Shown here in pieces: positions 17,791-26,518 of a DNA stretch of 64,000 nt. Below the pieces are notes generated by a model. The model was given only the letters and a program-made list of their open reading frames with translations, searched no databases and had not been told where the DNA came from. Positions within the stretch are counted from its first letter, which is position 1, and every line of letters begins with the position of its first letter. Source of the stretch: an uncultured Lachnospiraceae bacterium (lineage in GTDB: Bacteria; Bacillota; Clostridia; Lachnospirales; Lachnospiraceae); assembly GCA_934351835.1 (NCBI GenBank), contig CAKRJP010000013.1, forward strand, positions 1 through 64,000, given 5' to 3'. The translations under genes were made by a program, and so were the position numbers.

Positions 17791-18213
17791 TTAAAAATCA
17801 TCCTCTTCTGCCAATTTTTGAATAGACTGATTGCAGTATCTCACACTCTTTCCGGCTTGAATGACCGCTGTTTTTAACAATTCTTCTGTATTCTCTTCGT
17901 CACTTTCAAGCAAAAATAAAACCATTGCGAGATTCATGCCTGCTATAAGATGATAATTTTTTCTTCCTAAATGTTGTACAAATTTTGTATTTACACTTCC
18001 TCCGTATAAATCAGTCAACACGATGATTTCTTCATCCTCAGAATATGTTGCTAAAAGTTCTTCTACATCTTTCTCTACATCCGTATCTTCTCCGTTAATA
18101 TAAGCTCCATAACATGTTACATTTTCCGGTTCTCCGACAATAATCTCCATCGCATCATAGACGCCTTTCGCCATTGTTCCATGTGATGCCAGAATAAATT
18201 TTCTTTTCTTCAT
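17791..18213 (-). CDS. PTS mannose-family subunit IIA
   Basis: This 140-residue cytoplasmic IIA domain accepts phosphate from HPr on the histidine of ILASHGTMAKGV (His11). The second family motif LTDLYGGSVNTKF and GMNLAMVL are present. Its ATG directly abuts the stop of the regulator gene (18214), with GGAGG inside the regulator's last codons, so the regulator and transport genes form one transcript. Confidence 0.92.
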   Translation of the reverse strand: MKKRKFILASHGTMAKGVYDAMEIIVGEPENVTCYGAYINGEDTDVEKDVEELLATYSEDEEIIVLTDLYGGSVNTKFVQHLGRKNYHLIAGMNLAMVLFLLESDEENTEELLKTAVIQAGKSVRYCNQSIQKLAEEDDF

Positions 18214-20970
18214 CTAAAAATCCTCCGTTATTTCCTGATTTTCATTTTTTATATAATCATAAATGTATAATATTTCGCTAACCGGTATCCGAATATGATA
18301 ATGTTTCATTAACTCATAAAATGATTTCTCCACACCTTTTATAAATCCCGGATGTTCTTTTTCGAACTGCTCGCTTCTTGCATTTTTTTCTATTTCACTT
18401 TTTGTTACCAGACGCTCCACCATGCAGGCCAGATGTATACTGATACCTATATTGGTACTTACTTTTAAATGATAGCCCAATTCAGCCTGTAAATATTTCA
18501 ATGCCTGCTCCAAATAATCCATTAAAGTTGTCGCATCTAAAATTGTCAGTTGGCTGACTACGTTTTGAAGTGTAAAATTTTTCACTAATTCTTCGTTAAA
18601 CTGTTCCACATCTTCTTCCGCAAGGTATTTTCTAATAATTTTATTCATTTCTCCAAGATCCTGAAAAGAAATAATATTCTCCAATGCAATGAACGAAACA
18701 TCTTCTATTCCCGGATTTTGTGTACCTAATAAAAATAAAACATCATAATGATTCTTTATTTCCTGCCACCCGGATTCATTCAGCATATCTGCACTATATG
18801 GAATAAATTGAAATTGCTTTTTCCTTAAAATACTCTCTTCAAACATCCTGATAATTCTCTGATTTACAATTTCCCCGGATTCACTTGCAAATAATATTGC
18901 CGGAGGTTTTTTCCCTTGTGAGAAAAGCATTCCTTTTATCGCATTTGTTTCACTTAATTGCTTTAAAGAACTTTTTATTTCTTTATCTTGAAGAATTATT
19001 TTACCCATCTGTACCGCCAGTTCTGTCGATATCTGGTTAAGATAAACAACTTCTATTTGATATCTGCACGCCAATTCTTCTGCAAGCTTTTCACTATTCG
19101 GCAAATCCGTCAGCAGACAAATTCTTTTACAAAGATATTCCTTATCAAATCTTTCGCCTAATATCTCTAACAATTCTTCTTTTTTATATTCCAGCGGAAT
19201 ATCTATGGAATCATACAGGTGTTTCCCTAATAATCTGTTCACTGTATCCGCAATAGCCCCTGCGGTCATATACCCAACCGTCATAATAATTGACATTGTA
19301 TGGTTCTGACGTATATTTCGATTAAAAAATCTAATATTCAGCAGCAGAAATACAATACTCATCTTATTCTGCGGTATTCCAAGAGCTCCTTCCAACAGTC
19401 TCTGTATCTCCATTGCTATATGCATTTCTACTGAATATTCACTTTCCAATACCTGCAAACAATCTTCAATTTCTTCTTTATGCAGGTCTTCCCATTTCAC
19501 AACATCTGAGTCAATACCCATCAGCATATAAATACCTCTGGTCAGAATATATCCACATTGTGTAGGAAGAAAAATCCCATATTGATTTCCTGTTAATGTC
19601 AATATTTTCTGAACAATCTGCTCTAATACTTTAATTTTGCGATTGTCATATTTCCTGTCGTAAATAAGATAGTCATAATATTGATTCATATATGTTGTAC
19701 TTTGATTTACGAATTCTTTACAATCATAGAACCCTGATTTCCATTTTTTATATTCAGACAATATCTTTTCATAATACAAAAGAATTTTATCTACGGTTTC
19801 TGAATGTCCATAAGTTTTTATTTCTATAAATTCAGTATCTTTTTCCCATAACTCTAAATTTGATCTGACCAGTAAATATTCCGGAAGATGATATGGAAGA
19901 ATTCTGATTTTTGCTTCATTTTCCTGATTAAAAAATGCATTTGCACAAGTTACTTTTATACAATTCTTTAATTGGGAGATATTTTCTTCAAATTCATAAT
20001 CCAGCAAGCTGTGAAATACCAATCTGCTAATATATATATCCCTCTGAAATGCGATTTCTTCATCGCGGAAAAATTTTACTATTAGTTTTTCCTTATCTTC
20101 CGGCCGCCGCTCTCTTAATGGGCTAACCTTACACAATACTGGTATTTGTGCAAGTAGTTCTTTTGATATCTGATTCTTTAATTCCGGCGTTACTGAAAAA
20201 ATTATGTGTGCATGAGAAGCATATTTTTCAGTTTCATTATTAATGCTTGAATAATTACGATTTTCTAAGAATTCCGCCAACTTCTCCTGGCATTTGCTGC
20301 CCAGCAAAGAAACATTATTTAAAAACAGAACTCCTTCTCGTGTAGTATTTAACAAGCCCGGAACAAATACTCTTTTTCCATTTTTCGAAATATTATATCC
20401 GAAAATTTCTTTCATACCGCCTTCTAATGTTTTTTCTACTTCTCCGCATTCTAATACAGCAAATGTAGAATCGCTGCCAAAAACCCCTTCTTCTTCCCCG
20501 TATTGATACAGCAGTTTTGCCAGGAAATTTTTGCCGGTTCCTGATTCTCCCACAAGCAAAATAGGCAAACCCGCTCTCGGATACTTAATTGCCGCTTCAC
20601 ATTGTTCTATACAATATGCAAGGGATGTATTATATCCTATCATCTGTCCGAAAATCGAAGATTTTCCTTCTTTTTTCAATAACTCTAAAAACTCTGCCCC
20701 ATTTAAAGACTCTAATTCTGATATATTCAGATTCAGTTTTCTGCCAACACTTTCTTTATGTAGAAAATATACTGGTCTTGATGATATTTTGATCAGTACT
20801 TTTTCTTTCACCAACTCATTCAAATACTGACTGACCAGATTTCTGCTCAAATGTAATTGACTTCCGATTTCCGCAGTTGTACAGGCATGCAGATTTGTTT
20901 TTCTAATGTCCAGGATTAACTGTTTGGTATGTGAAATCACATATTCTTCTATGTTTTTCTTCGTTCCCAT
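18214..20970 (-). CDS. LevR/ManR-like PRD-containing PTS regulator with degenerate AAA+ domain
   Basis: This 918-residue protein has the LevR order: N-terminal winged HTH (about 25-70), AAA+ domain (about 105-365), PRD (about 440-555), EIIA-Man-like domain (about 558-690), EIIB-like region and a C-terminal PRD with His846 (GISIHLACMVERLV). Such proteins normally activate sigma-54 promoters of mannose-type PTS operons. Here Walker A is intact (GESGTGK, 141-147), but the GAFTGA loop is missing around 190-204, Walker B reads GVLFLNNV with two Asn where Asp-Glu is expected, and the EIIA-like domain has VGY where the phospho-His motif should be. I infer that it no longer works as a sigma-54 activator in the classical way. 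It is the first gene of the operon. Confidence 0.85.
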   Translation of the reverse strand: MGTKKNIEEYVISHTKQLILDIRKTNLHACTTAEIGSQLHLSRNLVSQYLNELVKEKVLIKISSRPVYFLHKESVGRKLNLNISELESLNGAEFLELLKKEGKSSIFGQMIGYNTSLAYCIEQCEAAIKYPRAGLPILLVGESGTGKNFLAKLLYQYGEEEGVFGSDSTFAVLECGEVEKTLEGGMKEIFGYNISKNGKRVFVPGLLNTTREGVLFLNNVSLLGSKCQEKLAEFLENRNYSSINNETEKYASHAHIIFSVTPELKNQISKELLAQIPVLCKVSPLRERRPEDKEKLIVKFFRDEEIAFQRDIYISRLVFHSLLDYEFEENISQLKNCIKVTCANAFFNQENEAKIRILPYHLPEYLLVRSNLELWEKDTEFIEIKTYGHSETVDKILLYYEKILSEYKKWKSGFYDCKEFVNQSTTYMNQYYDYLIYDRKYDNRKIKVLEQIVQKILTLTGNQYGIFLPTQCGYILTRGIYMLMGIDSDVVKWEDLHKEEIEDCLQVLESEYSVEMHIAMEIQRLLEGALGIPQNKMSIVFLLLNIRFFNRNIRQNHTMSIIMTVGYMTAGAIADTVNRLLGKHLYDSIDIPLEYKKEELLEILGERFDKEYLCKRICLLTDLPNSEKLAEELACRYQIEVVYLNQISTELAVQMGKIILQDKEIKSSLKQLSETNAIKGMLFSQGKKPPAILFASESGEIVNQRIIRMFEESILRKKQFQFIPYSADMLNESGWQEIKNHYDVLFLLGTQNPGIEDVSFIALENIISFQDLGEMNKIIRKYLAEEDVEQFNEELVKNFTLQNVVSQLTILDATTLMDYLEQALKYLQAELGYHLKVSTNIGISIHLACMVERLVTKSEIEKNARSEQFEKEHPGFIKGVEKSFYELMKHYHIRIPVSEILYIYDYIKNENQEITEDF

Positions 20971-21055
20971 TTTTATATATAGTTCTCCTTTCCATTAAGC
21001 TCTGCCTTATTTTGTATTGAGCTTAATTATAAATACTATTGATTTTATCAGTAAA

Positions 21056-21077
21056 AGTGTCAACATTTTTTGACACT
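21056..21077. promoter_or_regulatory. Perfect palindrome upstream of the PTS operon, candidate operator
   Basis: AGTGTCAA and TTGACACT are 8-bp arms separated by 6 nt, about 90 nt upstream of the regulator start. On the minus strand the 3' arm contains TTGACA, a perfect -35 hexamer, but no -10 lies at ideal distance (TATAAT is 26 nt away). It is a good operator candidate for autoregulation or another repressor. Confidence 0.5.
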
Positions 21078-21143
21078 AGCTCCTTGTTTTCGACATTTTT
21101 CACAAACCTTTTACAATTCTTTTTCGTTTTTTATACACAATAC

Positions 21144-21174
21144 AAAACACCGGTAATAACATATCCGGCGTTTT
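21144..21174. repeat. Small GC hairpin in the divergent intergenic region
   Basis: AAAACACCGG and CCGGCGTTTT pair with one G-U, loop about 11 nt. It could terminate weakly in either direction, but no convergent genes need it here. Confidence 0.4.
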
Positions 21175-21191
21175 AAAAAATTATTATTCTC

Positions 21192-21220
21192 TTGACTTTT
21201 TTGCATAAACAAACTATTAT
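21192..21220 (+). promoter_or_regulatory. Sigma-A-type promoter of the HlyIII gene
   Basis: TTGACT (21192-21197), a 17-nt spacer and TATTAT (21215-21220) lie about 53 nt upstream of the start codon. The match to consensus is good in both boxes. Confidence 0.7.
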
Positions 21221-21273
21221 ATGTGTAACATGTAGTATTGAAAACTACTTATCATCGTAAGGAGGTGCTGTTT

Positions 21274-21978
21274 ATGACAGATTTAACTTATACGAAAACA
21301 TATACTCCGGTAACGGTTTTCCGTTTCCGTCCAAAAGATCCCGGAAGTGCTCTGACTCATCTGATCGGATTTGTAGCAGCGATTTTCGCAACGCCGCCAC
21401 TCCTGATTCATGCAGCCATGTACGGTGCTTCCTTTATCAAATTAGTAAGTTTAAGTGTATTTATGATCAGTATGATTTTATTATATGGTGCCAGCACTAT
21501 ATATCATTCTTTTGATGTATCAGAACGGGCAAACAGAATTCTCCGCAAGATTGACCATATGATGATCTTCATCCTGATCGCCGGCTCTTATACACCGGTA
21601 TGTATTATTGCAATCGGCGGGAAAACCGGAAGCCGGCTGCTTGCATTAGTCTGGGGCATCGCACTTGCCGGACTGATCTTAAAAGCCTGTTGGATCACCT
21701 GCCCGAAATGGTTCTCTTCCATTATTTACATCGGAATGGGTTGGGTATGCGTACTCGCACTGCCGCAGATTCTTCATAACCTGCCGGGTGCAGCATTCGC
21801 ATGGCTGTTAATCGGTGGGATCATCTACACTGTCGGTGGAGTGATCTACGCAATGAAGTTCCCGGTATTTCATGACCGATTTAAGAACTTCGGATGTCAT
21901 GAACTGTTCCACGTATTCGTAATGGCTGGAAGTTTTTGTCATTTCGTAATGATGTATCAGTATCTGACGATGATGTAA
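21274..21978 (+). CDS. Haemolysin III / PAQR family membrane protein
   Basis: This 234-residue seven-helix membrane protein belongs to the HlyIII/YqfA family. Visible family residues are PGSALTHLIGF near the N-terminus, the conserved Ser-x3-His motif in STIYHSF, DHMMIFILIAGSYTP, and the C-terminal zinc-site HELFHVFVMAGSFCHF. Members are related to adiponectin-receptor-type hydrolases; the bacterial role is unclear. The start at 21274 has AGGAGG 8 nt upstream; the frame extends 12 codons earlier with no ribosome site. Confidence 0.9.
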   Translation: MTDLTYTKTYTPVTVFRFRPKDPGSALTHLIGFVAAIFATPPLLIHAAMYGASFIKLVSLSVFMISMILLYGASTIYHSFDVSERANRILRKIDHMMIFILIAGSYTPVCIIAIGGKTGSRLLALVWGIALAGLILKACWITCPKWFSSIIYIGMGWVCVLALPQILHNLPGAAFAWLLIGGIIYTVGGVIYAMKFPVFHDRFKNFGCHELFHVFVMAGSFCHFVMMYQYLTMM

Positions 21979-21989
21979 ACTATAAAATG

Positions 21990-22030
21990 AATCAGGAGAA
22001 AGCGGTTAATACCATTTTCTCCTGATTTTT
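21990..22030 (+). terminator. Intrinsic terminator of the HlyIII gene
   Basis: AATCAGGAGAAA and TTTCTCCTGATT form a 12-bp stem followed by a T-run (22026-22030). It lies 12 nt after the stop codon. Confidence 0.85.
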
Positions 22031-22141
22031 ATAATTTGTTAACAATTAATTCTTAATTTAAACACCGTTTCATCACATTTTATTACTATACTGATAACTG
22101 TTCGAAAGAACAAAACAAATTCTTTTTCATAACTTTTCCTC

Positions 22142-22169
22142 AGGACTGCACAACCTCTAATGCAGTCCT
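22142..22169 (-). terminator. Hairpin overlapping the end of the GIY-YIG gene
   Basis: AGGACTGCA and TGCAGTCCT form a perfect 9-bp stem with a 10-nt loop. The last codons and stop of the GIY-YIG gene lie in it. The minus-strand side has no U-run, so termination is uncertain. Confidence 0.45.
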
Positions 22170-22420
22170 CTTTGTTTGGAAAAATTTAAAATCAACGCTT
22201 CTTTTTTCTTCTTTGAAAATTGCTTGATCTCGTACTCCCGTTTCATCGCATCAATCTTTGATTCGTACTCCTCATAATAGACCAGTTCCACCGGACATCT
22301 TGATTTCGTATATTTCGCACCGGTTCCTTCATTATGTGCCCGGACCCGTTTGTCCAGATTATTTGTCCAGCCCGTGTAGAGACTTCCGTCTTTACAGCGG
22401 ACCATGTATGTGTAGTTCAT
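22157..22420 (-). CDS. GIY-YIG domain protein (UPF0213-like)
   Basis: This 87-residue protein is a single GIY-YIG nuclease domain: NYTYMVRCKDGSLYTGWTNNLDKR (the two Tyr of the motif are Y3 and Y15; the catalytic Arg follows in KRVRAHN), then the conserved Glu in KREYEIKQF. Family members of about 90 residues are widespread in Firmicutes; their targets are not settled. The start at 22420 is the first with a ribosome site (AAGGATAAGGGG); the frame continues into the response regulator gene upstream. It lies 7 nt after the response regulator. Confidence 0.85.
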   Translation of the reverse strand: MNYTYMVRCKDGSLYTGWTNNLDKRVRAHNEGTGAKYTKSRCPVELVYYEEYESKIDAMKREYEIKQFSKKKKEALILNFSKQRGLH

Positions 22421-22427
22421 TTTCCCC

Positions 22428-23051
22428 TTATCCTTTTCTCTGCAAATAATAGACTGCAAGCTGTGTCCGGTCTCTGAGCGCCAGTTTTTCCAGTATGTTA
22501 CTGATATAATTCCGCACGGTTCCTTCACTCAGGCACACTTTTTCTGCGATTTCTTTGTTGCTGAGTCCTTCTGCCACCAGGGCAATGATTTCCACTTCTC
22601 GTTCACCAATTCCATGTTCTTCCCACTGAAATGTTTTCTTTTCCTGAAAGAGTCCCGGTATCTTTGACATAATCTCCGTTCCAAATACCGTCTGGTTCAT
22701 TTTTACCGCCTGCAATGCCGGAAGGATGCTTCCGTAATCTTGTTTTAATAAGTATCCTTTCACGCCATACTTCAATGCTTTCACGATATATTCATCATCT
22801 GAAAATGTCGTGAGCAGCAATATCTTTGCCTTTGGATGCTGTTTTAAAATAATCTCCGCAGCTTCCAGACCGCTCATTGTTTTCATCCGGATATCCATCA
22901 GTAAAACTTCCGGCTGTAATTCTTCATATAGGCGAATTGCATCGTTTCCGTCCTGTCCGATTCCCGCGACTTTCACGTCTCCACCGGCTTCCAGAATCAT
23001 TTTTAATGCATTCGATACCAGTATATCATCGTCAACTATTGCTATCTTCAT
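22428..23051 (-). CDS. NarL/LuxR-type response regulator (LiaR/DesR-like)
   Basis: This 207-residue protein has a receiver domain (phospho-Asp in LLMDIRMKTMSG, acidic DDD at 8-10, Lys in YLLKQD) and a C-terminal LuxR HTH (EREVEIIALVAEGLSNKEIAEKVCLSEGTVRNYISNIL). It is paired with the upstream HisKA_3-type kinase and probably controls the divergent ABC exporter, by analogy with BceRS- and LiaRS-type drug-sensing systems. Confidence 0.93.
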   Translation of the reverse strand: MKIAIVDDDILVSNALKMILEAGGDVKVAGIGQDGNDAIRLYEELQPEVLLMDIRMKTMSGLEAAEIILKQHPKAKILLLTTFSDDEYIVKALKYGVKGYLLKQDYGSILPALQAVKMNQTVFGTEIMSKIPGLFQEKKTFQWEEHGIGEREVEIIALVAEGLSNKEIAEKVCLSEGTVRNYISNILEKLALRDRTQLAVYYLQRKG

Positions 23052-23127
23052 CTTATTTCCTCTTGTTCTTTGCGTCTATCTATAACTATTCTTTTATCTA
23101 ATTATTCATTAATCTTCCATTCACAGA

Positions 23128-24315
23128 TTACTCATTCTTCTTTGGCACGGTAATAAATATCCGAAATCCGTCTTTTTGTTTTACCTGCATCGTTCCTCCC
23201 AACATCCGTACACGCTCTCGCATGTTCTGGATGCCGATGCCGCCGGACTCTGCCTCTTTCATATTCCGCATGCCACTGCCAGCATCTCCGACGCTCCCAT
23301 TATCTTCAATGATCAACTGATACAGCCACGGATGCTCTCTCACCAACACATGTACTTTCGTCGCATTGCTGTGTCGCATCACGTTATTTAACGCCTCTTT
23401 CACGATCGCGATAAAACTATATTTAATCTCTTTCGGAAGATCGTATCCCATATCGTATTCCAACTGCACCGGGCAAAATGTAAATTCTTCGGTCAGAGAC
23501 TCCAGAACTTCTTTCAGATTTACCGACTCGTCATGCAGATCATGGACACTTTCCCGCACATTTGTCATTGCCTCGTTCAATGTCTGGTCCAATTGCTCCA
23601 GTGGAAGTTCCAGTTGCTCATTCTGATTTACCGCTTTCAATGCTCCTACCATCAGAATCGACCGGGACAACATATGTCCTACATTATCATGTATCTCTCT
23701 GGCGATACGGTTTCGTTCTTTTAACGTTGCCATATAAACTTCCGCGTCCTGCTTTTCTAAAAGATTCCGGTTCTTCTGCTCCAACATCAGCGTCAATTCC
23801 TTACTGTCATCTCTGGTTTTCTTATATTCCGCTTCCAAACGTTCCAATTCTGTTGTCCTCCGCTGGAAAAGCACCGCCATGACTGCTCCGGCGATTATGA
23901 AAATGGCAGTCTCTGCCCCGTATGTATTGATACAGACCACACTTGCATATAGGGTCAGACCGGCACCCAATATCACATAGAAAGCTAAATAGCCTGCCGT
24001 GTAAAAATAACGCACATTGTACATCACCACCGGCAGGAACATCCACATCTCCGGCAGGAAAACTCCCACCCCCACATATACCAATGTCACAATCCCCTGG
24101 CACCATAATGATGTCCGAACCAGATTTACACACATATAAATACACGCCAGCAGAAATGCTACAACCGCAGCAATGTCGGAATCTCTTCCCATCCCATATA
24201 TATTTACCTGATGCTCTATACTCAGACAGCTCACTGCCATAATTACCGTTCCGTACAAAAACAGCACGCCCTCATCTACTATTTTTCTCATGCTTATGAC
24301 ATTTGTCACCTCCAT
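23128..24315 (-). CDS. HisKA_3 sensor histidine kinase (LiaS/DesK-like)
   Basis: This membrane sensor has about five to six hydrophobic segments in the first 165 residues with almost no extracellular domain, a coiled linker, then the HisKA_3 dimerisation helix with phospho-His (ERNRIAREIHDNVGHMLSRS) and an HATPase_c domain (ALNNVMRHSNATKVHV, IEDNGSVGDAG, GIGIQNMRERVRMLGG). Small membrane sensors of this form often detect envelope stress or a substrate through a partner transporter. The start is set at 24315 because the promoter (24337-24365) lies inside the longer reading frame. An ATG at 24291 is an alternative. Confidence 0.88.
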   Translation of the reverse strand: MEVTNVISMRKIVDEGVLFLYGTVIMAVSCLSIEHQVNIYGMGRDSDIAAVVAFLLACIYMCVNLVRTSLWCQGIVTLVYVGVGVFLPEMWMFLPVVMYNVRYFYTAGYLAFYVILGAGLTLYASVVCINTYGAETAIFIIAGAVMAVLFQRRTTELERLEAEYKKTRDDSKELTLMLEQKNRNLLEKQDAEVYMATLKERNRIAREIHDNVGHMLSRSILMVGALKAVNQNEQLELPLEQLDQTLNEAMTNVRESVHDLHDESVNLKEVLESLTEEFTFCPVQLEYDMGYDLPKEIKYSFIAIVKEALNNVMRHSNATKVHVLVREHPWLYQLIIEDNGSVGDAGSGMRNMKEAESGGIGIQNMRERVRMLGGTMQVKQKDGFRIFITVPKKNE

Positions 24316-24336
24316 TTCGTGACCTGCGACACTTTC

Positions 24337-24365
24337 ATTATAAACAGCCCTCATTTATACTACAA
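24337..24365 (-). promoter_or_regulatory. Promoter of the two-component system
   Basis: On the minus strand TTGTAG (24360-24365), a 17-nt spacer and a perfect TATAAT (24337-24342) precede the kinase gene. On the plus strand a weak TATACT (24356-24361) overlaps it, so kinase and exporter promoters may be back to back. Confidence 0.65.
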
Positions 24366-24429
24366 GTAAGAAAACTTAATGTGCGGACAAATTAACATGC
24401 ATCATATTATTTTCATGGGAGGAATCATT

Positions 24430-25362
24430 ATGGTTGTACATATAGAGAATCTGGTAAAACGTTATGGAGACCTGTTGGCACTTGACCATTTATCATTAGA
24501 CATTGAAGAAGGTGAGATTTTTGGACTGCTGGGTCCCAATGGTTCCGGCAAGACCACTGCCATCAACTGTCTGCTGGCACTTTTAAAATATGACAAAGGA
24601 ACGATCACCGTATTTGGTAAAGAAATGAAACCGGACAGCTACGATATTAAGAAAGATATCGGTGTTGTCATGCAGAATGTCGCCGTTTTTGAACAGATGT
24701 CTGTATATGAAAATATCAATTATTTCTGCGGACTGTATATCAAAGATAAGAAACGCCGCAAAGAACTGGTGGAAGAAGCGATTGCATTTACCGGGTTAAA
24801 TGACTACCGGAAAATGCGTCCAAAGAAACTTTCCGGTGGACTTTTAAGACGACTCAATATCGCCTGCGGCATCGTCCATAAACCACGCCTCATCATCATG
24901 GATGAGCCGACTGTCGCTGTCGATCCACAAAGCCGCAACAAAATCCTGGAAGGAATCGTGGAACTGAACCGACAGGGCTCGACAATCATCTACACCTCTC
25001 ACTACATGGAGGAAGTAGAACAGATCTGCACCCGTATCGCCATCATCGACCACGGACACGTTCTCGCATCCGGAACTACAGAAGAATTAAAGAGTATGAT
25101 CAAGACAGGGGAGACCATCACTATTGAGACGGTTCTGTTAAGTGAGCAGAATCTGGCTGATATCCGGGCACTCTCCCATGTATTTGATCTGAAATACAAA
25201 GATCAGACCCTCGTTGTCCGCTGCAGCGGTGCTAAACACAATCTGGTACGCGTCTTAAATTACCTGCAGGAACAAGATATTACTTTCGGACGTGTATTTT
25301 CTGAACTTCCTACTTTGAACGATGTATTCCTTGAAATCACCGGCAAAGAGCTCAGAGATTAA
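24430..25362 (+). CDS. ABC-2 type exporter, ATP-binding subunit
   Basis: This 310-residue protein has Walker A (GLLGPNGSGKTT), Q-loop (VVMQNVAVFEQMSVYENI), ABC signature (KKLSGGLLRRLNIA) and Walker B (LIIMDEPTVAVDP), then a C-terminal DUF4162-like tail. It should power the two permeases that follow, forming a drug or lipid exporter of the CcmA/DrrA type. GGAGG lies 7 nt from the ATG at 24430; upstream in-frame ATGs have no ribosome site. The adjacent divergent kinase and regulator suggest induction by the exported compound. Confidence 0.92.
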   Translation: MVVHIENLVKRYGDLLALDHLSLDIEEGEIFGLLGPNGSGKTTAINCLLALLKYDKGTITVFGKEMKPDSYDIKKDIGVVMQNVAVFEQMSVYENINYFCGLYIKDKKRRKELVEEAIAFTGLNDYRKMRPKKLSGGLLRRLNIACGIVHKPRLIIMDEPTVAVDPQSRNKILEGIVELNRQGSTIIYTSHYMEEVEQICTRIAIIDHGHVLASGTTEELKSMIKTGETITIETVLLSEQNLADIRALSHVFDLKYKDQTLVVRCSGAKHNLVRVLNYLQEQDITFGRVFSELPTLNDVFLEITGKELRD

Positions 25363-25375
25363 AGGGGGATAAATT

Positions 25376-26518
25376 ATGCTGCATTTATTAAAATATCAAT
25401 TTATACAGACGCTAAGATCCCGGGATGTTATGTTCTGGGCACTGGCGTTTCCTATCATCCTTGCAACGTTATTCTATATTTCCTTTGGGAATACGGGACT
25501 TGCCGGAACCGGGGAAACCGACTGGGAACCTGTCCCGGTGGCTGTTATCACCGAGAATACTTCTTCTGAAAATGCGAGATCATTTCAGACATTCTTAACC
25601 GGACTTGACGGCGATATGTTGAATATCCAGCTTTATCCTTCAGAGAAAGCAGCCACAAAAGCACTGAAAAATGAAACAATTGACGGAATTTACTATGTGA
25701 AAGAGGAACCATCACTCACCCTCGTTTCCAACGGTATTAACCAGACAATCCTTTCTTCTCTGTTGGACAGCTATGAGAAAAATTCTGAAATGATCCAGAC
25801 GATTGCCAAAGATCATCCGGAGAAACTTAATGACGCACTGGCTGCTTTAAATGACTACACAGACCTGGTAAAGGAAACATCTCTTGGTGGTCAGTCATTG
25901 GATCCGACCCTTACCTATTTCCTGGCACTGATCGCATTTGCCTGCTTAAGCGGTGTCTACTTAAGCATCTCCTCAACGATCAATATGCAGGCAAACCTAA
26001 GTGCCCTGGGCGAGCGGAGAAGTATTACACCAACGCATAAACTGACTCTGGTACTTTTAAATGTATTTGTTCTGGAAGTGATCCATTTTATCAACATCCT
26101 GATCCTGGAACTTTATATCACAAAAATTCTGGGCATCGGCCTGGGGCACAACATTCCGAGACTTCTCCTAATCACATTTATGGGAAGCCTGATCGGTATC
26201 TGTATCGGTATCCTGATCGGATGTGCCGGAAAATTATCTTACGGTGTAAAATCAGGAATCGGTGTTCTTGCAACTCTGTTTCCAAGTTTCTTCGCCGGAT
26301 TGATGTTTGGCGGTATGAAAAATGTGATCGAGCAGAATGCTCCGATCATCAACCGGATTAACCCGGCAAGTGTGCTGAGCGATGCGTTTTACTGTATCAG
26401 CGTTTATGACGATGCCGCACGCTATCACAGATGTATTTTGATTCTTGCCTGTATGTGCCTGATCTGCATTATTTCTTCATTCCTGTTGATAAGGAGGGAA
26501 CGTTATGACAGTATTTAA
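25376..26518 (+). CDS. ABC-2 type exporter permease (first)
   Basis: This 380-residue permease has one N-terminal membrane helix, a large extracytoplasmic domain (about residues 45-170), then five helices at the C-terminus, the DrrB/YhgE-like ABC2_membrane_3 arrangement. It lies 13 nt after the ATPase gene and overlaps the second permease by 14 nt, so both permeases probably form a heterodimer. Confidence 0.88.
   Translation: MLHLLKYQFIQTLRSRDVMFWALAFPIILATLFYISFGNTGLAGTGETDWEPVPVAVITENTSSENARSFQTFLTGLDGDMLNIQLYPSEKAATKALKNETIDGIYYVKEEPSLTLVSNGINQTILSSLLDSYEKNSEMIQTIAKDHPEKLNDALAALNDYTDLVKETSLGGQSLDPTLTYFLALIAFACLSGVYLSISSTINMQANLSALGERRSITPTHKLTLVLLNVFVLEVIHFINILILELYITKILGIGLGHNIPRLLLITFMGSLIGICIGILIGCAGKLSYGVKSGIGVLATLFPSFFAGLMFGGMKNVIEQNAPIINRINPASVLSDAFYCISVYDDAARYHRCILILACMCLICIISSFLLIRRERYDSI

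Larger units (their letters stand above)
20971..21273. other. Intergenic region between the PTS operon and the HlyIII gene
   Basis: This 303-nt AT-rich divergent intergenic region has no gene. It holds a perfect palindrome near the PTS operon side, a small GC hairpin in the middle, and the HlyIII promoter on the right, each listed separately. I looked for a -24/-12 (TGGCAC/TTGCA) sigma-54 promoter on the minus strand and saw none. Confidence 0.7.

Noticed and set aside
20971..21273. Sigma-54 promoter for the LevR-like PTS operon
   Set aside because: No TGGCAC-N5-TTGCA-like element was found on the minus strand, and the regulator lacks the GAFTGA loop.
22086..22130. A 14-codon minus-strand mini-frame with GAGG 7 nt upstream
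   Set aside because: It is too short to support, starts after the GIY-YIG hairpin, and resembles no known leader peptide.
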